A stretch of 35,012 bases of DNA from Paenibacillus caui (lineage in GTDB: Bacteria > Bacillota > Bacilli > Paenibacillales > Paenibacillaceae): NCBI RefSeq assembly GCF_019904135.1, contig NZ_JAIOGQ010000039.1, forward strand, positions 1 to 35,012. Direction: 5' to 3'. The position numbers were made by a program, and so were the translations under genes. The notes under the pieces were generated by a model. It ran no database searches and was not told the DNA's origin. It worked only from the letters and a program-made list of their open reading frames with translations. Shown piece after piece: positions 23,692 to 33,000 of the stretch; positions within the stretch are counted from its first letter, which is position 1; each line of letters opens with the position of its first letter.

Positions 23692-24765
23692 ATGCAGCCA
23701 TGGACAGAAGAAGCTGTTCTAGCCGAAAGAATGAGCAGGCAGGGGCTGGCGCGGCCGCTGGATGATGAGGAAGACGAAGAAGCTTATTTAGATCTGTTCA
23801 AGCGCCTGCAGCCTGTTGCACCGGTGCATTTTACCCGCCCGGGCGATCCGCCCAAGCTGGTCCACCGCTTGCCGAAAGGGGGAGCAGCGTTAGCCTCGGC
23901 GCTGCGCGAACAGCAGCGGATTATTAAAGGGCGCTTTAACGGCGGCCGGATCGCCTATGTTCTCCAGGAGGATCTTCGGCTGTACGCCACGGCTTTCCGA
24001 AAGAAATTGACCAAAGAGGCCCCGATTCACCGGCACATCCTGGATTTGATCCAAAGCTCGGGCGGTCTTTCCAAAGAACAGCTGAAGGAGGAGCTCCCTT
24101 ATCCTGCCGGGGAAATTACGAAGGCATTGCAGGGGCTTCACGAGGCGTTTCTCGTTTATGAGCTGCAGACGGACGAGGATTGGGATACGGGCTGGCTTGA
24201 TTTTGCCGAAGAGTGGTTCGAGCTCAGCGATCATCCCGAAGAGAAGGCTGAGGCGTTAGGTCAAGTTGTGCTTCAATTTATAAACTCCATGGTGTTCGCC
24301 ACCGAAGGACAAATCAAGAGCTGGGCGGGTATTTCCGCCAAGGCTGTTCGGGACACGGTCCGTGAACTGGCTGGCAGCGGCCGAATTGCTGAAGTGGAAA
24401 TGGAAGCATGGGGCAGAGGCTTTATGGCATCTTTAGATCTGGAGGGTGCCCCTTCTGAGACTGCGCAGGTTGAGCCTTCGGTCTTTATGCTGGATAAATC
24501 GGATTTTCTGGTCAGGGCCAATTTAGATGAGCTAAAGAAGAAATACGCGGGGGAAGAAGTGCTTCAATACTTGCTGATAGACGGCCGTTTCCAGGGTGCC
24601 GTAACAGGGCATTGGAGAATTGGGCCATATGACGTTGACGATATTCTCGTCGATCTTGACGAGGCTGCCGCCTGGGCAAGGCAGGGTGAAATTATAGCGG
24701 CAGTCAGGGCCATTTATACCCCGGAGCATCATTCCATTCTCAAGTTCCAGGGGCGTCCTTTATAG
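23692..24765 (+). CDS. AlkZ-related winged-helix protein
   Basis: A 357-aa protein. The central part (about 75-200, with RFNGGRIAYVLQEDLRLYATAFRKKL and later winged-helix-like stretches) resembles the HTH_42/AlkZ-YcaQ family of DNA glycosylases acting on crosslinks. I do not see the QxQ catalytic motif of AlkZ, so it may be a divergent non-catalytic relative. The acidic N-terminus (DDEEDEEAY) is unusual. The ATG at 23692 has GGAGGAG 4 bases upstream. It stands alone between the deaminase and the terpene synthase. Family call moderate; function unknown. Confidence 0.65.
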   Translation: MQPWTEEAVLAERMSRQGLARPLDDEEDEEAYLDLFKRLQPVAPVHFTRPGDPPKLVHRLPKGGAALASALREQQRIIKGRFNGGRIAYVLQEDLRLYATAFRKKLTKEAPIHRHILDLIQSSGGLSKEQLKEELPYPAGEITKALQGLHEAFLVYELQTDEDWDTGWLDFAEEWFELSDHPEEKAEALGQVVLQFINSMVFATEGQIKSWAGISAKAVRDTVRELAGSGRIAEVEMEAWGRGFMASLDLEGAPSETAQVEPSVFMLDKSDFLVRANLDELKKKYAGEEVLQYLLIDGRFQGAVTGHWRIGPYDVDDILVDLDEAAAWARQGEIIAAVRAIYTPEHHSILKFQGRPL

Positions 24766-24871
24766 GTACAATAAAGGTATATCGCAGCAGCATCTTCAAG
24801 GGGGCATTCTTGCCCTAAACCATCTTGCGCCTGGGCTATCCTCCGCAAAAGTTATTTGTGATATAGTTTAT

Positions 24872-24900
24872 TTGTAGAAAAAGATGGAGCATATTATAAT
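24872..24900 (+). promoter_or_regulatory. Sigma-A promoter before the terpene synthase gene
   Basis: TTGTAG (24872-24877) and TATAAT (24895-24900) with a 17-base spacer, about 40 bases before the start codon. Confidence 0.75.
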
Positions 24901-24946
24901 AGGATTGTTTTATTAAGGTATTCGACAACGTTGTGGAGGCAAACCA

Positions 24947-26026
24947 TTGATCGAAATTAACGGGAACCGTCATCAAATTCCGGGCGACCCGGTCCGTTTG
25001 ATGAACCGCGTATACAAATTCATATTGCCATCCGTTAGAACGGAGTTGAACCGCTTAAGACAGAAAGCTTCCATCATCCCCGATCCTGAACTGCGAAAGC
25101 AAGCTATGGCCAGCATCCAAACGAAAGAATTCCATTGTCAGGGCGGATCGGTTTATGCGGCAGCCAATTTGCCGCAGCGGCATGTGCTGATTCCCTTGAT
25201 TGTCGCATTCCAAACCATCAGCGATTATTTGGACAACCTGTGTGACCGGAGCACGTCGCTTGATGCCGACGATTTTCGTTTGATTCACCAGTCTATGCTG
25301 GATGCCGTCAATCCAGGTACAGAAATGGCAGACTATTATGCACTCCGCGATGAGAAGGATGACGGCGGATATTTGATCGGCCTTGTGACCACTTGCCGAA
25401 GTTGTATCCGGCAGCTGCCCGGGTATGCTTCGGCGCAGCCGTATGTCGTCGATCTGGTTGGTTTATATATCGATTTGCAGGTGTACAAACATATTCAACC
25501 GGCGCAGCGTGAGCCGGCGCTGCTTGCGTGGAGACAGAAGCACCGCGAACGCGCCCCTCATCTGCATTGGAATGAGTTTGCGGCGGCTACGGGTTCGACG
25601 CTCGGAATGTTCATGCTGTTTCTGGCTGCTTGTGATCCCGGACTGGATGATACAAGCGCTATTACGATACATAGGGCGTATTTCCCGCATGTATGCGGTC
25701 TTCATATACTGCTGGATTATTTAATCGATCAGGCGGAAGATAAACTAGGCGGGGATTTGAACTTTTGCAGTTATTACGAAAACGACGGCGAGATGCTGAA
25801 ACGTATCGAAATGATTGCCGAATCGGCCAGACAAGACATTCAGGCGCTTCCGGTTTCATCGTTTCACCGAATGATTATCGAGGGGCTTCTGGCTCTTTAC
25901 CTGTCGGATCCGAAGGTAGGCCAGCACCCGGAGATCAGAGAAGTGTCCAAGAGGCTGATGCGAAGAAGCCCGCTTACCCGTCTGTTCTTTTTTGTCAACA
26001 GCAGGTGGATCAGAAAATTTATGTAG
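24947..26026 (+). CDS. ytpB: Tetraprenyl-beta-curcumene synthase (YtpB, DUF2600)
   Basis: A large terpene synthase without sequence similarity to classic ones. Family members convert heptaprenyl diphosphate to tetraprenyl-beta-curcumene, precursor of C35 sesquarterpenes linked to spores and stress. DUF2600 marks are QTISDYLDNLCDR (90-102, an Asp-rich metal site), YIDLQVYKHI, and DYLIDQAEDKLGGDLNFCSYY (from about 259). 359 aa, as usual. The start is TTG at 24947, with GGAGG 7 bases upstream and its own promoter. The next gene in C35 terpenoid synthesis, a squalene-hopene cyclase homologue, is not present here. Confidence 0.92.
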   Translation: MIEINGNRHQIPGDPVRLMNRVYKFILPSVRTELNRLRQKASIIPDPELRKQAMASIQTKEFHCQGGSVYAAANLPQRHVLIPLIVAFQTISDYLDNLCDRSTSLDADDFRLIHQSMLDAVNPGTEMADYYALRDEKDDGGYLIGLVTTCRSCIRQLPGYASAQPYVVDLVGLYIDLQVYKHIQPAQREPALLAWRQKHRERAPHLHWNEFAAATGSTLGMFMLFLAACDPGLDDTSAITIHRAYFPHVCGLHILLDYLIDQAEDKLGGDLNFCSYYENDGEMLKRIEMIAESARQDIQALPVSSFHRMIIEGLLALYLSDPKVGQHPEIREVSKRLMRRSPLTRLFFFVNSRWIRKFM

Positions 26027-26036
26027 CTTGTGCAGT

Positions 26037-26054
26037 TGCCGTCAAGTGACGGCA
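26037..26054 (+). other. Short hairpin after ytpB
   Basis: TGCCGTC/GACGGCA stem with an AAGT loop, 10 bases after the ytpB stop. No T-tract follows, so terminator function is doubtful. Confidence 0.35.
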
Positions 26055-26153
26055 GGATACGGGATTTTAGCTTAACCCTTCTGGAGTGATGAAGCAGTAG
26101 GAAGCTTTGAAACGGAAGGCCCGGTTTTACTATATTTGAGGAGGAAAAATGAC

Positions 26154-27125
26154 ATGTCAGCAGTCAAAAAAATTGCAGTTCTAACCAGTGGTGGCGATTC
26201 CCAAGGGATGAATGCGGCCGTACGGGCTGTCGTCCGCAGCGCTTTGTACTACGGACTTGAGGTGTACGGAATTCAGCGCGGTTACCAGGGTCTGCTTAAC
26301 AACGATATTTTTAAGATGGATATTCGCAGTGTAGGCGACATCATTCAGCGTGGGGGAACCATTCTTCAGTCCGCTCGCTGTCTGGAGTTCAAGACGCTGG
26401 AAGGTCAGCAAAAGGGCGCGCAAATTTTGCGCGATCACGGGATTGACGGCCTGGTCGTTGTCGGAGGCGACGGTTCTTATCAGGGCGCGGCAAAATTGAG
26501 CCAGCTCGGCATCAAAACAATGGGACTTCCCGGGACGATTGACAACGATATTTCCTTCACGGACTACACAATCGGCTTTGATACGGCCGTGAACGTTGTT
26601 GTTGACGCGGTCAACAAATTGCGGGATACGATGTCTTCACATGAGCGTTCTTCCGTCGTAGAGGTTATGGGACGCCACTGCGGTGATATTGCCCTTCACG
26701 CGGGTCTGGCTTCCGGTGCGGAAACGATCCTCGTTCCGGAGGTTCCTTATGATCTGAACGAAGTCGCTGACCGGATGAAGCAGAATTTCGAACACGGCAA
26801 GAGACACAGTATCGTTATTGTCGCTGAAGGCGTGGGCAGAGGAGAAGACGTTGCCGATGCCCTGAAAGAGCGCTATCCGAGCATCGATCCTCGCGTAACG
26901 GTACTCGGCCACATTCAGCGCGGCGGTTCGCCGACTCCGTTTGACCGCAACCTGGCCAGCCGCCTTGGCGATTTTGCGGTCCGCAAGCTCATCGAGGGCG
27001 ATTCCAACAAAGCTTGCGGATTGATGAGCGGACAGCTTGTTGCAACCCCGATCGAAAAGGTAGTCAGCACGAAAAAAGATTTCAATATGGAGCTGTACGA
27101 GCTTGCGCTTCGTCTTTCCCAATAA
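26154..27125 (+). CDS. pfkA: ATP-dependent 6-phosphofructokinase
   Basis: The committed step of glycolysis: fructose-6-phosphate plus ATP to fructose-1,6-bisphosphate. 324 residues, group I bacterial type. Visible are the ATP loop TSGGDSQGMN (11-20), GGDGS (104-108), the catalytic GTIDND (D130), GRHCGD, and HIQRGGSPT. The ATP loop has Q where many homologues have P. The ATG at 26154 has GAGGAGG 9 bases upstream; an upstream in-frame TTG overlaps it. Pyruvate kinase, often the neighbour in Bacillales, is absent. A strong terminator follows. Confidence 0.97.
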   Translation: MSAVKKIAVLTSGGDSQGMNAAVRAVVRSALYYGLEVYGIQRGYQGLLNNDIFKMDIRSVGDIIQRGGTILQSARCLEFKTLEGQQKGAQILRDHGIDGLVVVGGDGSYQGAAKLSQLGIKTMGLPGTIDNDISFTDYTIGFDTAVNVVVDAVNKLRDTMSSHERSSVVEVMGRHCGDIALHAGLASGAETILVPEVPYDLNEVADRMKQNFEHGKRHSIVIVAEGVGRGEDVADALKERYPSIDPRVTVLGHIQRGGSPTPFDRNLASRLGDFAVRKLIEGDSNKACGLMSGQLVATPIEKVVSTKKDFNMELYELALRLSQ

Positions 27126-27167
27126 TTGAAGGGGACGTTAGCTCCCGCATATCGATCAGATTGTAAA

Positions 27168-27219
27168 GAAAAAAGGCATCCGCTACGATGAAAGGTTCAT
27201 CTACGGGATGCCTTTTTCT
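27168..27219. terminator. Bidirectional terminator after pfkA
   Basis: AAAAGGCATCC and GGGATGCCTTTTT outer arms and GATGAA/TTCATC inner arms form a long hairpin with A- and T-runs on the two sides. Shared by pfkA (+) and the MATE gene (-). Confidence 0.85.
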
Positions 27220-27230
27220 ATTTAAGCTCC

Positions 27231-28586
27231 TCAAGCCTTTCGCCGGTTTAATCTGCGCTGGATGCCTGCCAAACTGAAGCTGAGCAGCACGGCGGCAGTG
27301 GCGAGCCCTACAATCAGCCCAATCCAGTAGCCATAAGGGCCAAGCCGCGTATAATCGGCAAGCGCATAGCCGGCAGGAAGGGCAATCGCCCAATAAGACA
27401 GCAGCGTAATCCAGAAAGCGGAGTTGACGTCTTTATAGCCCCGCAGTACGCCCTGTATTGGAGTAGCGATGGCGTCGGAGATTTGAAAGAAGATCGCGTA
27501 AATCAGAAAATGCTTGATCAGTCCGATCACCGCCATGTCATTTGAGTAGAGCTCGGCTATATCCTGCCGGACGAGCATCAGAACGGCTGCCGTAACCAGC
27601 GATAGTCCCGCTGCAGTTGCAATGCCGATCCAGCCATACTGGCGAGCATCCTTCATTCGGGCAGCCCCGGCCTCGTACCCAACCAGGATGGTCAGCGCCG
27701 AACAAATGCTGAGCGGAACCATGTACAGTGTTGTAGCAAAATTGTTGGCAGATTGATGGGCCGCGATGGTGATCGTATCAAACCGGCTCATCAGCAGAGT
27801 GACGGCTGCGAAGACGGCGACTTCGAAAAAGATCGCAAACCCCATCGGCAGCCCCACCTTGAGCAGTTCCTTCCACTTGGACAGAGAGATCCGAGACCAC
27901 TCGCGCAGCAGACTGAACTCGCTAAAGGCAGAACTCTGACGAACGACAAAGAGGGCCAGCAAAAAAATGCACCAATACGTGAATGCAGAGGCCACGCCGG
28001 ATCCGATTCCGCCGAGCTTTGGGAAGCCGAATTTGCCGAAAATGAGCACATAATTGGCTGCAACATTGATAGGCAACGAGGTTAGTGTGATGAACATGGA
28101 TATCCGCGTTTGCCCCAGAGCGTCTATGCAGGAGCGAAGCACCGTATACCCGAACAGCGGAAGCACGCCGGCGCCCATGGCGGTCAGAAAATAATAAGCG
28201 ACATGACGAACTTTAGGCGTCAGCCCCATCATATTCAGGACAGGGGAGATCGCAAAGGCGCCCGCTACAATTACGAGTAGGCCGATCGCGGCAGCAAGCA
28301 TAAGGGCTTGCATGACTTGATAGGCGACCTTATCTTTCCGTCCTTCCCCGACCAAATGCGAGATCAGGGGAGTTACCGCCATCAGAATCCCGCTCAGTCC
28401 GGTCTGAACTGGCAGCCACAGGCTGGATCCGACAGCGGCTCCGGCGAGATCAGCCGGGCTCGCATGCCCGGACATCATGGTGTCGAACAAGGTCATGAGC
28501 GACAGGGTCACCTGGGTAATAAGAATTGGTACGAGAATGCGCAGAAACAAGATGTACTTCTGTTTGATTGAGGATGTAGGCATCAT
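27231..28586 (-). CDS. MATE-family efflux transporter
   Basis: A cation-coupled multidrug exporter of about 451 aa with 12 hydrophobic segments in two repeats. Family marks: PILITQVTLSLMTLFDTMMSG in the first helix, P-L-I-S-H-L-V-G-E-G-R, the middle KVGLPMGFAIFFEVAVF, and ILVGYEAGAARMKDA. The ATG at 28586 (or 28583, next codon) follows GGAG by 11 bases; an upstream TTG at 28610 has no ribosome binding site. Substrate unknown. Transcribed alone, convergent with pfkA. Confidence 0.92.
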   Translation of the reverse strand: MMPTSSIKQKYILFLRILVPILITQVTLSLMTLFDTMMSGHASPADLAGAAVGSSLWLPVQTGLSGILMAVTPLISHLVGEGRKDKVAYQVMQALMLAAAIGLLVIVAGAFAISPVLNMMGLTPKVRHVAYYFLTAMGAGVLPLFGYTVLRSCIDALGQTRISMFITLTSLPINVAANYVLIFGKFGFPKLGGIGSGVASAFTYWCIFLLALFVVRQSSAFSEFSLLREWSRISLSKWKELLKVGLPMGFAIFFEVAVFAAVTLLMSRFDTITIAAHQSANNFATTLYMVPLSICSALTILVGYEAGAARMKDARQYGWIGIATAAGLSLVTAAVLMLVRQDIAELYSNDMAVIGLIKHFLIYAIFFQISDAIATPIQGVLRGYKDVNSAFWITLLSYWAIALPAGYALADYTRLGPYGYWIGLIVGLATAAVLLSFSLAGIQRRLNRRKA

Positions 28587-28726
28587 GATGGTGAAAACTC
28601 CGTTCGGCAAATTGTTAACATAGAATGTAAAATACTATTTTAGTTCATTTTGCCGGCTTTGAACAGCTTGTTGTATAAAAAGAGAGTCCCGAAATAGAAG
28701 CACAGCCACAGCAAAAAAACGAACAC

Positions 28727-28758
28727 TAAAAAACCGCCCCGTCAGGGAAGCGGCTTTG
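28727..28758 (-). terminator. Terminator of the orphan 64-aa gene
   Basis: On the - strand AGCCGC pairs with GCGGTT around a CCC/GGG inner stem, followed by TTTTTT. It lies 8 bases after the stop. Confidence 0.75.
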
Positions 28759-28765
28759 TACTTAA

Positions 28766-28960
28766 TTAATGCAGCAGTTTTGAATTTTGATGCTCACAAA
28801 TGCTGTATTGCATAATTTCCATTGCGTCTTCCTGTTCCAGCATCTTGAATCCGTCCCTGAGCATAATGATGGAGTTGAGCTCTTTCTGATTGAAGAACGG
28901 AAGCATGTCGGGAAACCACTTTGTAACGATTTGCGATAGTTTTACTGTTTCCATTTCCAC
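28766..28960 (-). CDS. Small orphan protein, unknown function
   Basis: About 64 aa, mildly acidic, predicted mainly helical, ending in CEHQNSKLLH. One region (WFPDMLPFFNQKELNSIIMLRDGFKMLE) is amphipathic. Starts at GTG 28960 (AGGGTG 6 bases upstream), GTG 28969 or ATG 28954 are all possible. It has a good terminator directly downstream and a repeated GAATCATTCG element upstream, which argues that it is a real gene. Not recognised. Confidence 0.6.
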   Translation of the reverse strand: MEMETVKLSQIVTKWFPDMLPFFNQKELNSIIMLRDGFKMLEQEDAMEIMQYSICEHQNSKLLH

Positions 28961-28982
28961 AACAATCACCCTTTCTCCCTAG

Positions 28983-29016
28983 GAATCATTCGTTTTGAAA
29001 GAAACAGAATCATTCG
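28983..29016. repeat. Direct repeat GAATCATTCG x2
   Basis: GAATCATTCG at 28983-28992 and 29007-29016, 24 bases apart start to start, immediately upstream of the orphan gene. Possible regulator binding site; no clear promoter boxes seen. Confidence 0.5.
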
Positions 29017-29167
29017 AAGATCATCGGAAAAGCTAAGTCTGTGAAATAAAAGGCAGCACAATCTCGGGAAGAGATGAAGAACCGGCGCAAGTTCATTGTA
29101 ACATAATTTGCTCCTAAAAGCAGGTGTGCCGCTCCCTTGTCAGGAAGCAGGCCTGCAGGCCGCACGG

Positions 29168-29989
29168 CTAACGGCGTCTAAAAGACCCCATAACACCGAC
29201 TGTTTCAACAATATTTACGAAAGCGGATGGATCAGTTTGCTTTATTATTTCTTTAAGATCTGCAAGCTCATACATGGTAGTTACTGTCATCAGCATATCT
29301 TTTTCCTTATGGGAAAAAGCGCCTTCAGTCTTAATTCTGGTAACGCCTCTCGGGTGGCTCAGCAACCTTTCGAGCATGCGCTCGGATTCATTAGTGATGA
29401 TATAAACCGTAATTTTAATATGGCCGACATGAATCAGATCAAGTACTTTGCCTGTAATGTAGAGAGACACGATTGAGGCGAGCACCAGATTCCAGTTTTG
29501 GTTCAAATACCCCATAGCGAGCACGATAACGGCATTAAGGCCGACAAGGATGTTGCCGATCGGAAAGTCGCGGTACCGGGTCACAATCGAGCCCAGAATA
29601 TCAAACCCGCCGGAAGAACCACCGACACGGAATGAAATTCCGCTTCCGATTCCGACAAGAACGCCCCCAAAGACGGCTGAAAGAATACTGTCCGAAGCCA
29701 GGTCCATTTCCGGAATCAAGGCGACAAACCAGGTGACGAAGACGACCGACAAAATGCTAAGCCCGATAAATCGCTTGCCGAGCAGAAACCAGCCTGCGAT
29801 CAGCAGCGGAATGTTGTATGCCAGATAAAGAACGCTAAGATTCAGCGGAGTTATGTAAGTGGTAAGCATGGAGAGGCCGGAGACACCGCCGCTAAGAAGC
29901 TTGTGCGGAACAAGAAATAGATTAAACCCCGCCGCGATGAACGCAGCCCCCACAATGACCACGATGCTATTTCTGATTTCTTTCAGCAA
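29168..29989 (-). CDS. YitT family membrane protein (DUF161 + DUF2179)
   Basis: About 273 aa. The N-terminal two thirds are five or six transmembrane helices with the YitT_membrane motifs AAGFNLFLVPHKLLSGGVSG and GSGISFRVGGSSGGFDILG. The C-terminal soluble DUF2179 domain (about 190-270) reads TVYIITNESERMLERLL...RGVTRIKTEGAFSHKEKDML. Function unknown; transport or sensing is suspected in the family. The TTG at 29989 lies 6 bases after GAGGTG; the GTG at 29998 overlaps that site and is less likely. No clear terminator follows. Confidence 0.9.
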   Translation of the reverse strand: MLKEIRNSIVVIVGAAFIAAGFNLFLVPHKLLSGGVSGLSMLTTYITPLNLSVLYLAYNIPLLIAGWFLLGKRFIGLSILSVVFVTWFVALIPEMDLASDSILSAVFGGVLVGIGSGISFRVGGSSGGFDILGSIVTRYRDFPIGNILVGLNAVIVLAMGYLNQNWNLVLASIVSLYITGKVLDLIHVGHIKITVYIITNESERMLERLLSHPRGVTRIKTEGAFSHKEKDMLMTVTTMYELADLKEIIKQTDPSAFVNIVETVGVMGSFRRR

Positions 29990-30060
29990 AGCGTTCACCT
30001 CAAAAATAAATTAGTTTCAAATATCCTTTTGTGAGCAACTGGTGTTTCGTGAATGTTTTG

Positions 30061-30307
30061 TGATATAATGTTTAAGATATTCTTGAGTAGATAGTGAATT
30101 TCCATTTTCATAATAAATTGCCCGGAAGCACATTGTTTCTTCATGAACGGTGCCGTTTAGTAATAGGTTAGATCGTCCTGCTTAATTTTACGGATCGCCC
30201 GTGCAAATTTTCAGGATCGTTGGGACAGTCTATAAACGTTTACCGCTACTTAAGAATAACGTCAAGATTGTGGAATTGTCCACCATATAGAAGGAGTTTG
30301 AACAATA
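30061..30307 (+). promoter_or_regulatory. Extended -10 promoter and long leader of the DEAD-box helicase gene
   Basis: TGATATAAT (30061-30069) is an extended -10. It would give a 5' leader of about 230 bases before the TTG at 30308, with no open reading frame that looks real. Long structured leaders are common for cold-induced helicase and csp genes. I could not derive a definite fold, though several short complementary segments occur. Confidence 0.5.
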
Positions 30308-31879
30308 TTGAGCACATTTTCAGAATTTGGCTTTGAGCCAAAGGTACTGCAAGCTGTAACCGAACTTGGTTTTGAGGAAGCGACGCCGATTCAAGCCAAG
30401 TCGATCCCATTTGCCATACAGGGCAGGGATTTGATCGGACAGGCACAGACAGGTACGGGTAAGACGGCGGCGTTTGGTCTTCCGCTTATCAATAAAATTC
30501 CCCGTGACGAGGACCGGATTGTAGCGCTGATCATGGCGCCGACCCGTGAGCTTGCCATTCAGGTAGCTGAAGAAATCGGCAAGTTGTCCCGTTTTAAGGG
30601 CACCCGTTCGCTGCCAATTTACGGCGGGCAGGATATTTCCCGTCAAATTCGCGCTTTGAAGAAGAAGCCGCAGATCATTATCGGAACGCCGGGTCGTTTG
30701 CTTGACCATATTAACCGCAAAACCATTAAACTGGACGATGTCCAAACCGTCGTACTGGATGAAGCGGATGAAATGCTGGACATGGGCTTTATGGATGATA
30801 TCCAGTCCATCCTGAAGATGGTCCCTGAAGATCGGCAAACCATGTTGTTTTCCGCTACAATGCCTCCGAATATCCAGAAGCTGGCTCAGCAGTTCTTGAA
30901 AAATCCGGAGCATGTATCCGTTATTCCTAAGCAAGTGAGCGCCCCGCTGATCGATCAGGCTTATATTGAAGTCAGCGAACGCCAGAAGTTTGACGCGCTT
31001 TCCCGGCTGCTTGACATGGAGTCGCCGGAACTTGCCATCGTCTTCGGACGCACCAAACGCCGGGTAGACGAGCTGTCCGAAGCTCTGCAGAAACGCGGAT
31101 ATTCGGCGGACGGGCTGCATGGCGACTTGTCCCAGAACCAGCGTGATACGGTTATGCGCAAATTCCGTGACGGAAGCATCGATGTTCTGGTAGCCACAGA
31201 CGTGGCCGCACGCGGACTCGACGTATCGGGTGTAACGCATGTCGTGAACTTTGACCTTCCTCAGGATCCCGAGAGCTATGTGCACCGGATTGGCCGGACA
31301 GGCCGGGCGGGCAAAGAAGGGGCTGCCTATTCTTTTGTAACTCCGCGGGAAATTGACCATTTGCATTTCATCGAGCGTGTAACGCGCCACCGCATTCCGC
31401 GCAAGCCTTTGCCAAGCATTGCCGAAGCTATTGAAGGCAAGCAGCGCATTACAGCAGAGCGTCTCATCGATATTGTTGAGCGCGGCGAGCTGAACGAGTA
31501 TAAAGGAATTGCGATCCAGCTCCTGGAGCAGTACGATTCGGTTAATCTGCTTGCAGCTGCCATCAAGCTCGTAACGGGCGACAAGAACACTGAAGCGGAA
31601 ATCGAACTTACGCCAGAAGAGCCGATCCGGGTGAAGCGCCGCAAACCGGATCTCCGTTCAAGCGGCCGCAAGCCTTCAGGCTATGGCAACCGCAGCGGCA
31701 ATTCCTACCGCCGCGATAACCGCGATGGGCGAGGATACGGCGGCTACGGCAGCGGCAAGGGCGGCTACAGCAAAGATGGCGGAAACCGGGATAACTACCG
31801 TTCGTCCGACCGCAAGCCGCGCACGAACAACGAAGGACGCCGTTCGTACGGACGCAGTGAAGACAGATTCGAACATTAA
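30308..31879 (+). CDS. cshA: DEAD-box ATP-dependent RNA helicase, CshA type
   Basis: Unwinds RNA in ribosome assembly and mRNA decay; CshA associates with the degradosome in Firmicutes. 523 aa. Q motif FGF...ATPIQ (7-29), motif I AQTGTGKT (46-53), [12 protein letters not shown] (151-154), SAT (182-184), ARGLD and HRIGRTGR (326-333). The C-terminal tail (about 445-523) is rich in Arg, Gly, Ser and Tyr, forming an RGG-like RNA-binding and possibly phase-separating region. The start is TTG at 30308, with AAGGAG 11 bases upstream. Confidence 0.95.
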   Translation: MSTFSEFGFEPKVLQAVTELGFEEATPIQAKSIPFAIQGRDLIGQAQTGTGKTAAFGLPLINKIPRDEDRIVALIMAPTRELAIQVAEEIGKLSRFKGTRSLPIYGGQDISRQIRALKKKPQIIIGTPGRLLDHINRKTIKLDDVQTVVLDEADEMLDMGFMDDIQSILKMVPEDRQTMLFSATMPPNIQKLAQQFLKNPEHVSVIPKQVSAPLIDQAYIEVSERQKFDALSRLLDMESPELAIVFGRTKRRVDELSEALQKRGYSADGLHGDLSQNQRDTVMRKFRDGSIDVLVATDVAARGLDVSGVTHVVNFDLPQDPESYVHRIGRTGRAGKEGAAYSFVTPREIDHLHFIERVTRHRIPRKPLPSIAEAIEGKQRITAERLIDIVERGELNEYKGIAIQLLEQYDSVNLLAAAIKLVTGDKNTEAEIELTPEEPIRVKRRKPDLRSSGRKPSGYGNRSGNSYRRDNRDGRGYGGYGSGKGGYSKDGGNRDNYRSSDRKPRTNNEGRRSYGRSEDRFEH

Positions 31880-31896
31880 TTGTTGAACGAAATAAA

Positions 31897-31930
31897 CGGA
31901 AAACGATGCCGTCATGGCATCGTTTTCTTG
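31897..31930 (+). terminator. Terminator of cshA
   Basis: A perfect 12-bp stem GAAAACGATGCC/GGCATCGTTTTC with a 5-base loop, followed by TTG and T-rich bases. Confidence 0.8.
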
Positions 31931-32044
31931 TTTGTGCTATTTTGGTGAAATAAGCAAATTCTAGTGATATCAACTGGAATGCTTTTGTCGAATAAGGTAT
32001 AGTAAATATAGAGATCGTTGATGAATGCGAGGGGGAGGACTTAC

Positions 32045-32890
32045 TTGGAATTTAAAGGAGTTATGGGCGGTTTGTACCGCATTACGGAATGGATCATGAG
32101 AATATCGGGCAGCAATCTTCTATGGCTGCTATGTTCGTCCCCATTTCTGTTTTTTTTGCTGACCAAAGTGCTTTTTATTTTGAACGACCTGGGCAATGAT
32201 CCGCTTTCCCTATACGGCATGGCAATCTTGGCACCGTTTACATTGTTTCCGGCTACGGCAGCGTTGTTTACCGTTGTCCGCAAATGGGTCATGGGCGAGG
32301 CGGATGTGAGCGTATTCCGCACTTACTTTAAAGGGTATAAAGAGAACTACAAGCAGAGCATGATCGGCGGTATTTTTTATACCCTGTTGTTTGTGGTTAT
32401 GGCCGTCGATTATTCCGTTTATATGAGCAAGATGCAGAACTTGCAAATGATCGGAATCATCATGCTCGTACTTTTAATTCTGCTTTTTGTGTCGATGTTC
32501 AATTTCTTCTCGATGGTTGTTCATTATCACATGAAGACCTCCCTGATTATCAAAAATGCCATTCTGCTTACGGTCATTCGTCCGTTCCGTGCTTTTACGA
32601 CGGTCGCGGGAGCCATAGTGCTCATATTTATTACGGCCAGGTTTCAATGGCTGATCATTTTTGGCACGGCAAGTTTGACCGCCTGGCTTGCATTTGTCAA
32701 CTTCTATGCCACGTTTACAAAAATGCAGGCTCAAATCGCCAAGATGAACGAAGAGTCGGCGGCTGCGCAAGCGGGTGCAGCGGAGCCTGATGATGATTCG
32801 GAAAAAGAAGCGGAAGCCGAAACGCCGAAGTTGGAATCCGAGCATGCATTAGAGGAAGATCCGCAGTCCAAGGATCGTAGGAATCCTTAG
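32045..32890 (+). CDS. DUF624 (YesL-like) membrane protein
   Basis: A 281-aa protein with five or six transmembrane helices, starting MEFKGVMGGLYRITEWIMR, the classic DUF624 opening. TEWIM, LFTVVRKWVMGE and FKGYKENYKQS are family features. The tail (about 235-281) is highly acidic (PDDDSEKEAEAETP) and not typical of YesL. The TTG at 32045 has GGGGGAGG 6 bases upstream; starts further up have none. YesL proteins are often near sugar-use genes, but no such genes occur here. Function unknown. Confidence 0.88.
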   Translation: MEFKGVMGGLYRITEWIMRISGSNLLWLLCSSPFLFFLLTKVLFILNDLGNDPLSLYGMAILAPFTLFPATAALFTVVRKWVMGEADVSVFRTYFKGYKENYKQSMIGGIFYTLLFVVMAVDYSVYMSKMQNLQMIGIIMLVLLILLFVSMFNFFSMVVHYHMKTSLIIKNAILLTVIRPFRAFTTVAGAIVLIFITARFQWLIIFGTASLTAWLAFVNFYATFTKMQAQIAKMNEESAAAQAGAAEPDDDSEKEAEAETPKLESEHALEEDPQSKDRRNP

Positions 32891-32965
32891 CGATGCTTGA
32901 TTGCCTGAAACTCTCTGAAAACTTTCAGGCGAGATATTTTCAAAGGTCAATTGCTGGCAGCTTAG

Positions 32966-32994
32966 TTTACTTTTGCAGGGGCAGGCTCTATAAT
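32966..32994 (+). promoter_or_regulatory. Promoter of the 6S-like RNA
   Basis: TTTACT (32966-32971) and TATAAT (32989-32994), 17 bases apart, predict a start at 33001, exactly where the closing stem of the RNA begins. Confidence 0.7.
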
Positions 32995-33000
32995 GAATGT

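Noticed and set aside
30320..31390. A 356-codon open frame on the - strand opposite cshA
   Set aside because: Composition is that of a reversed coding strand; no motif or ribosome binding site supports it.
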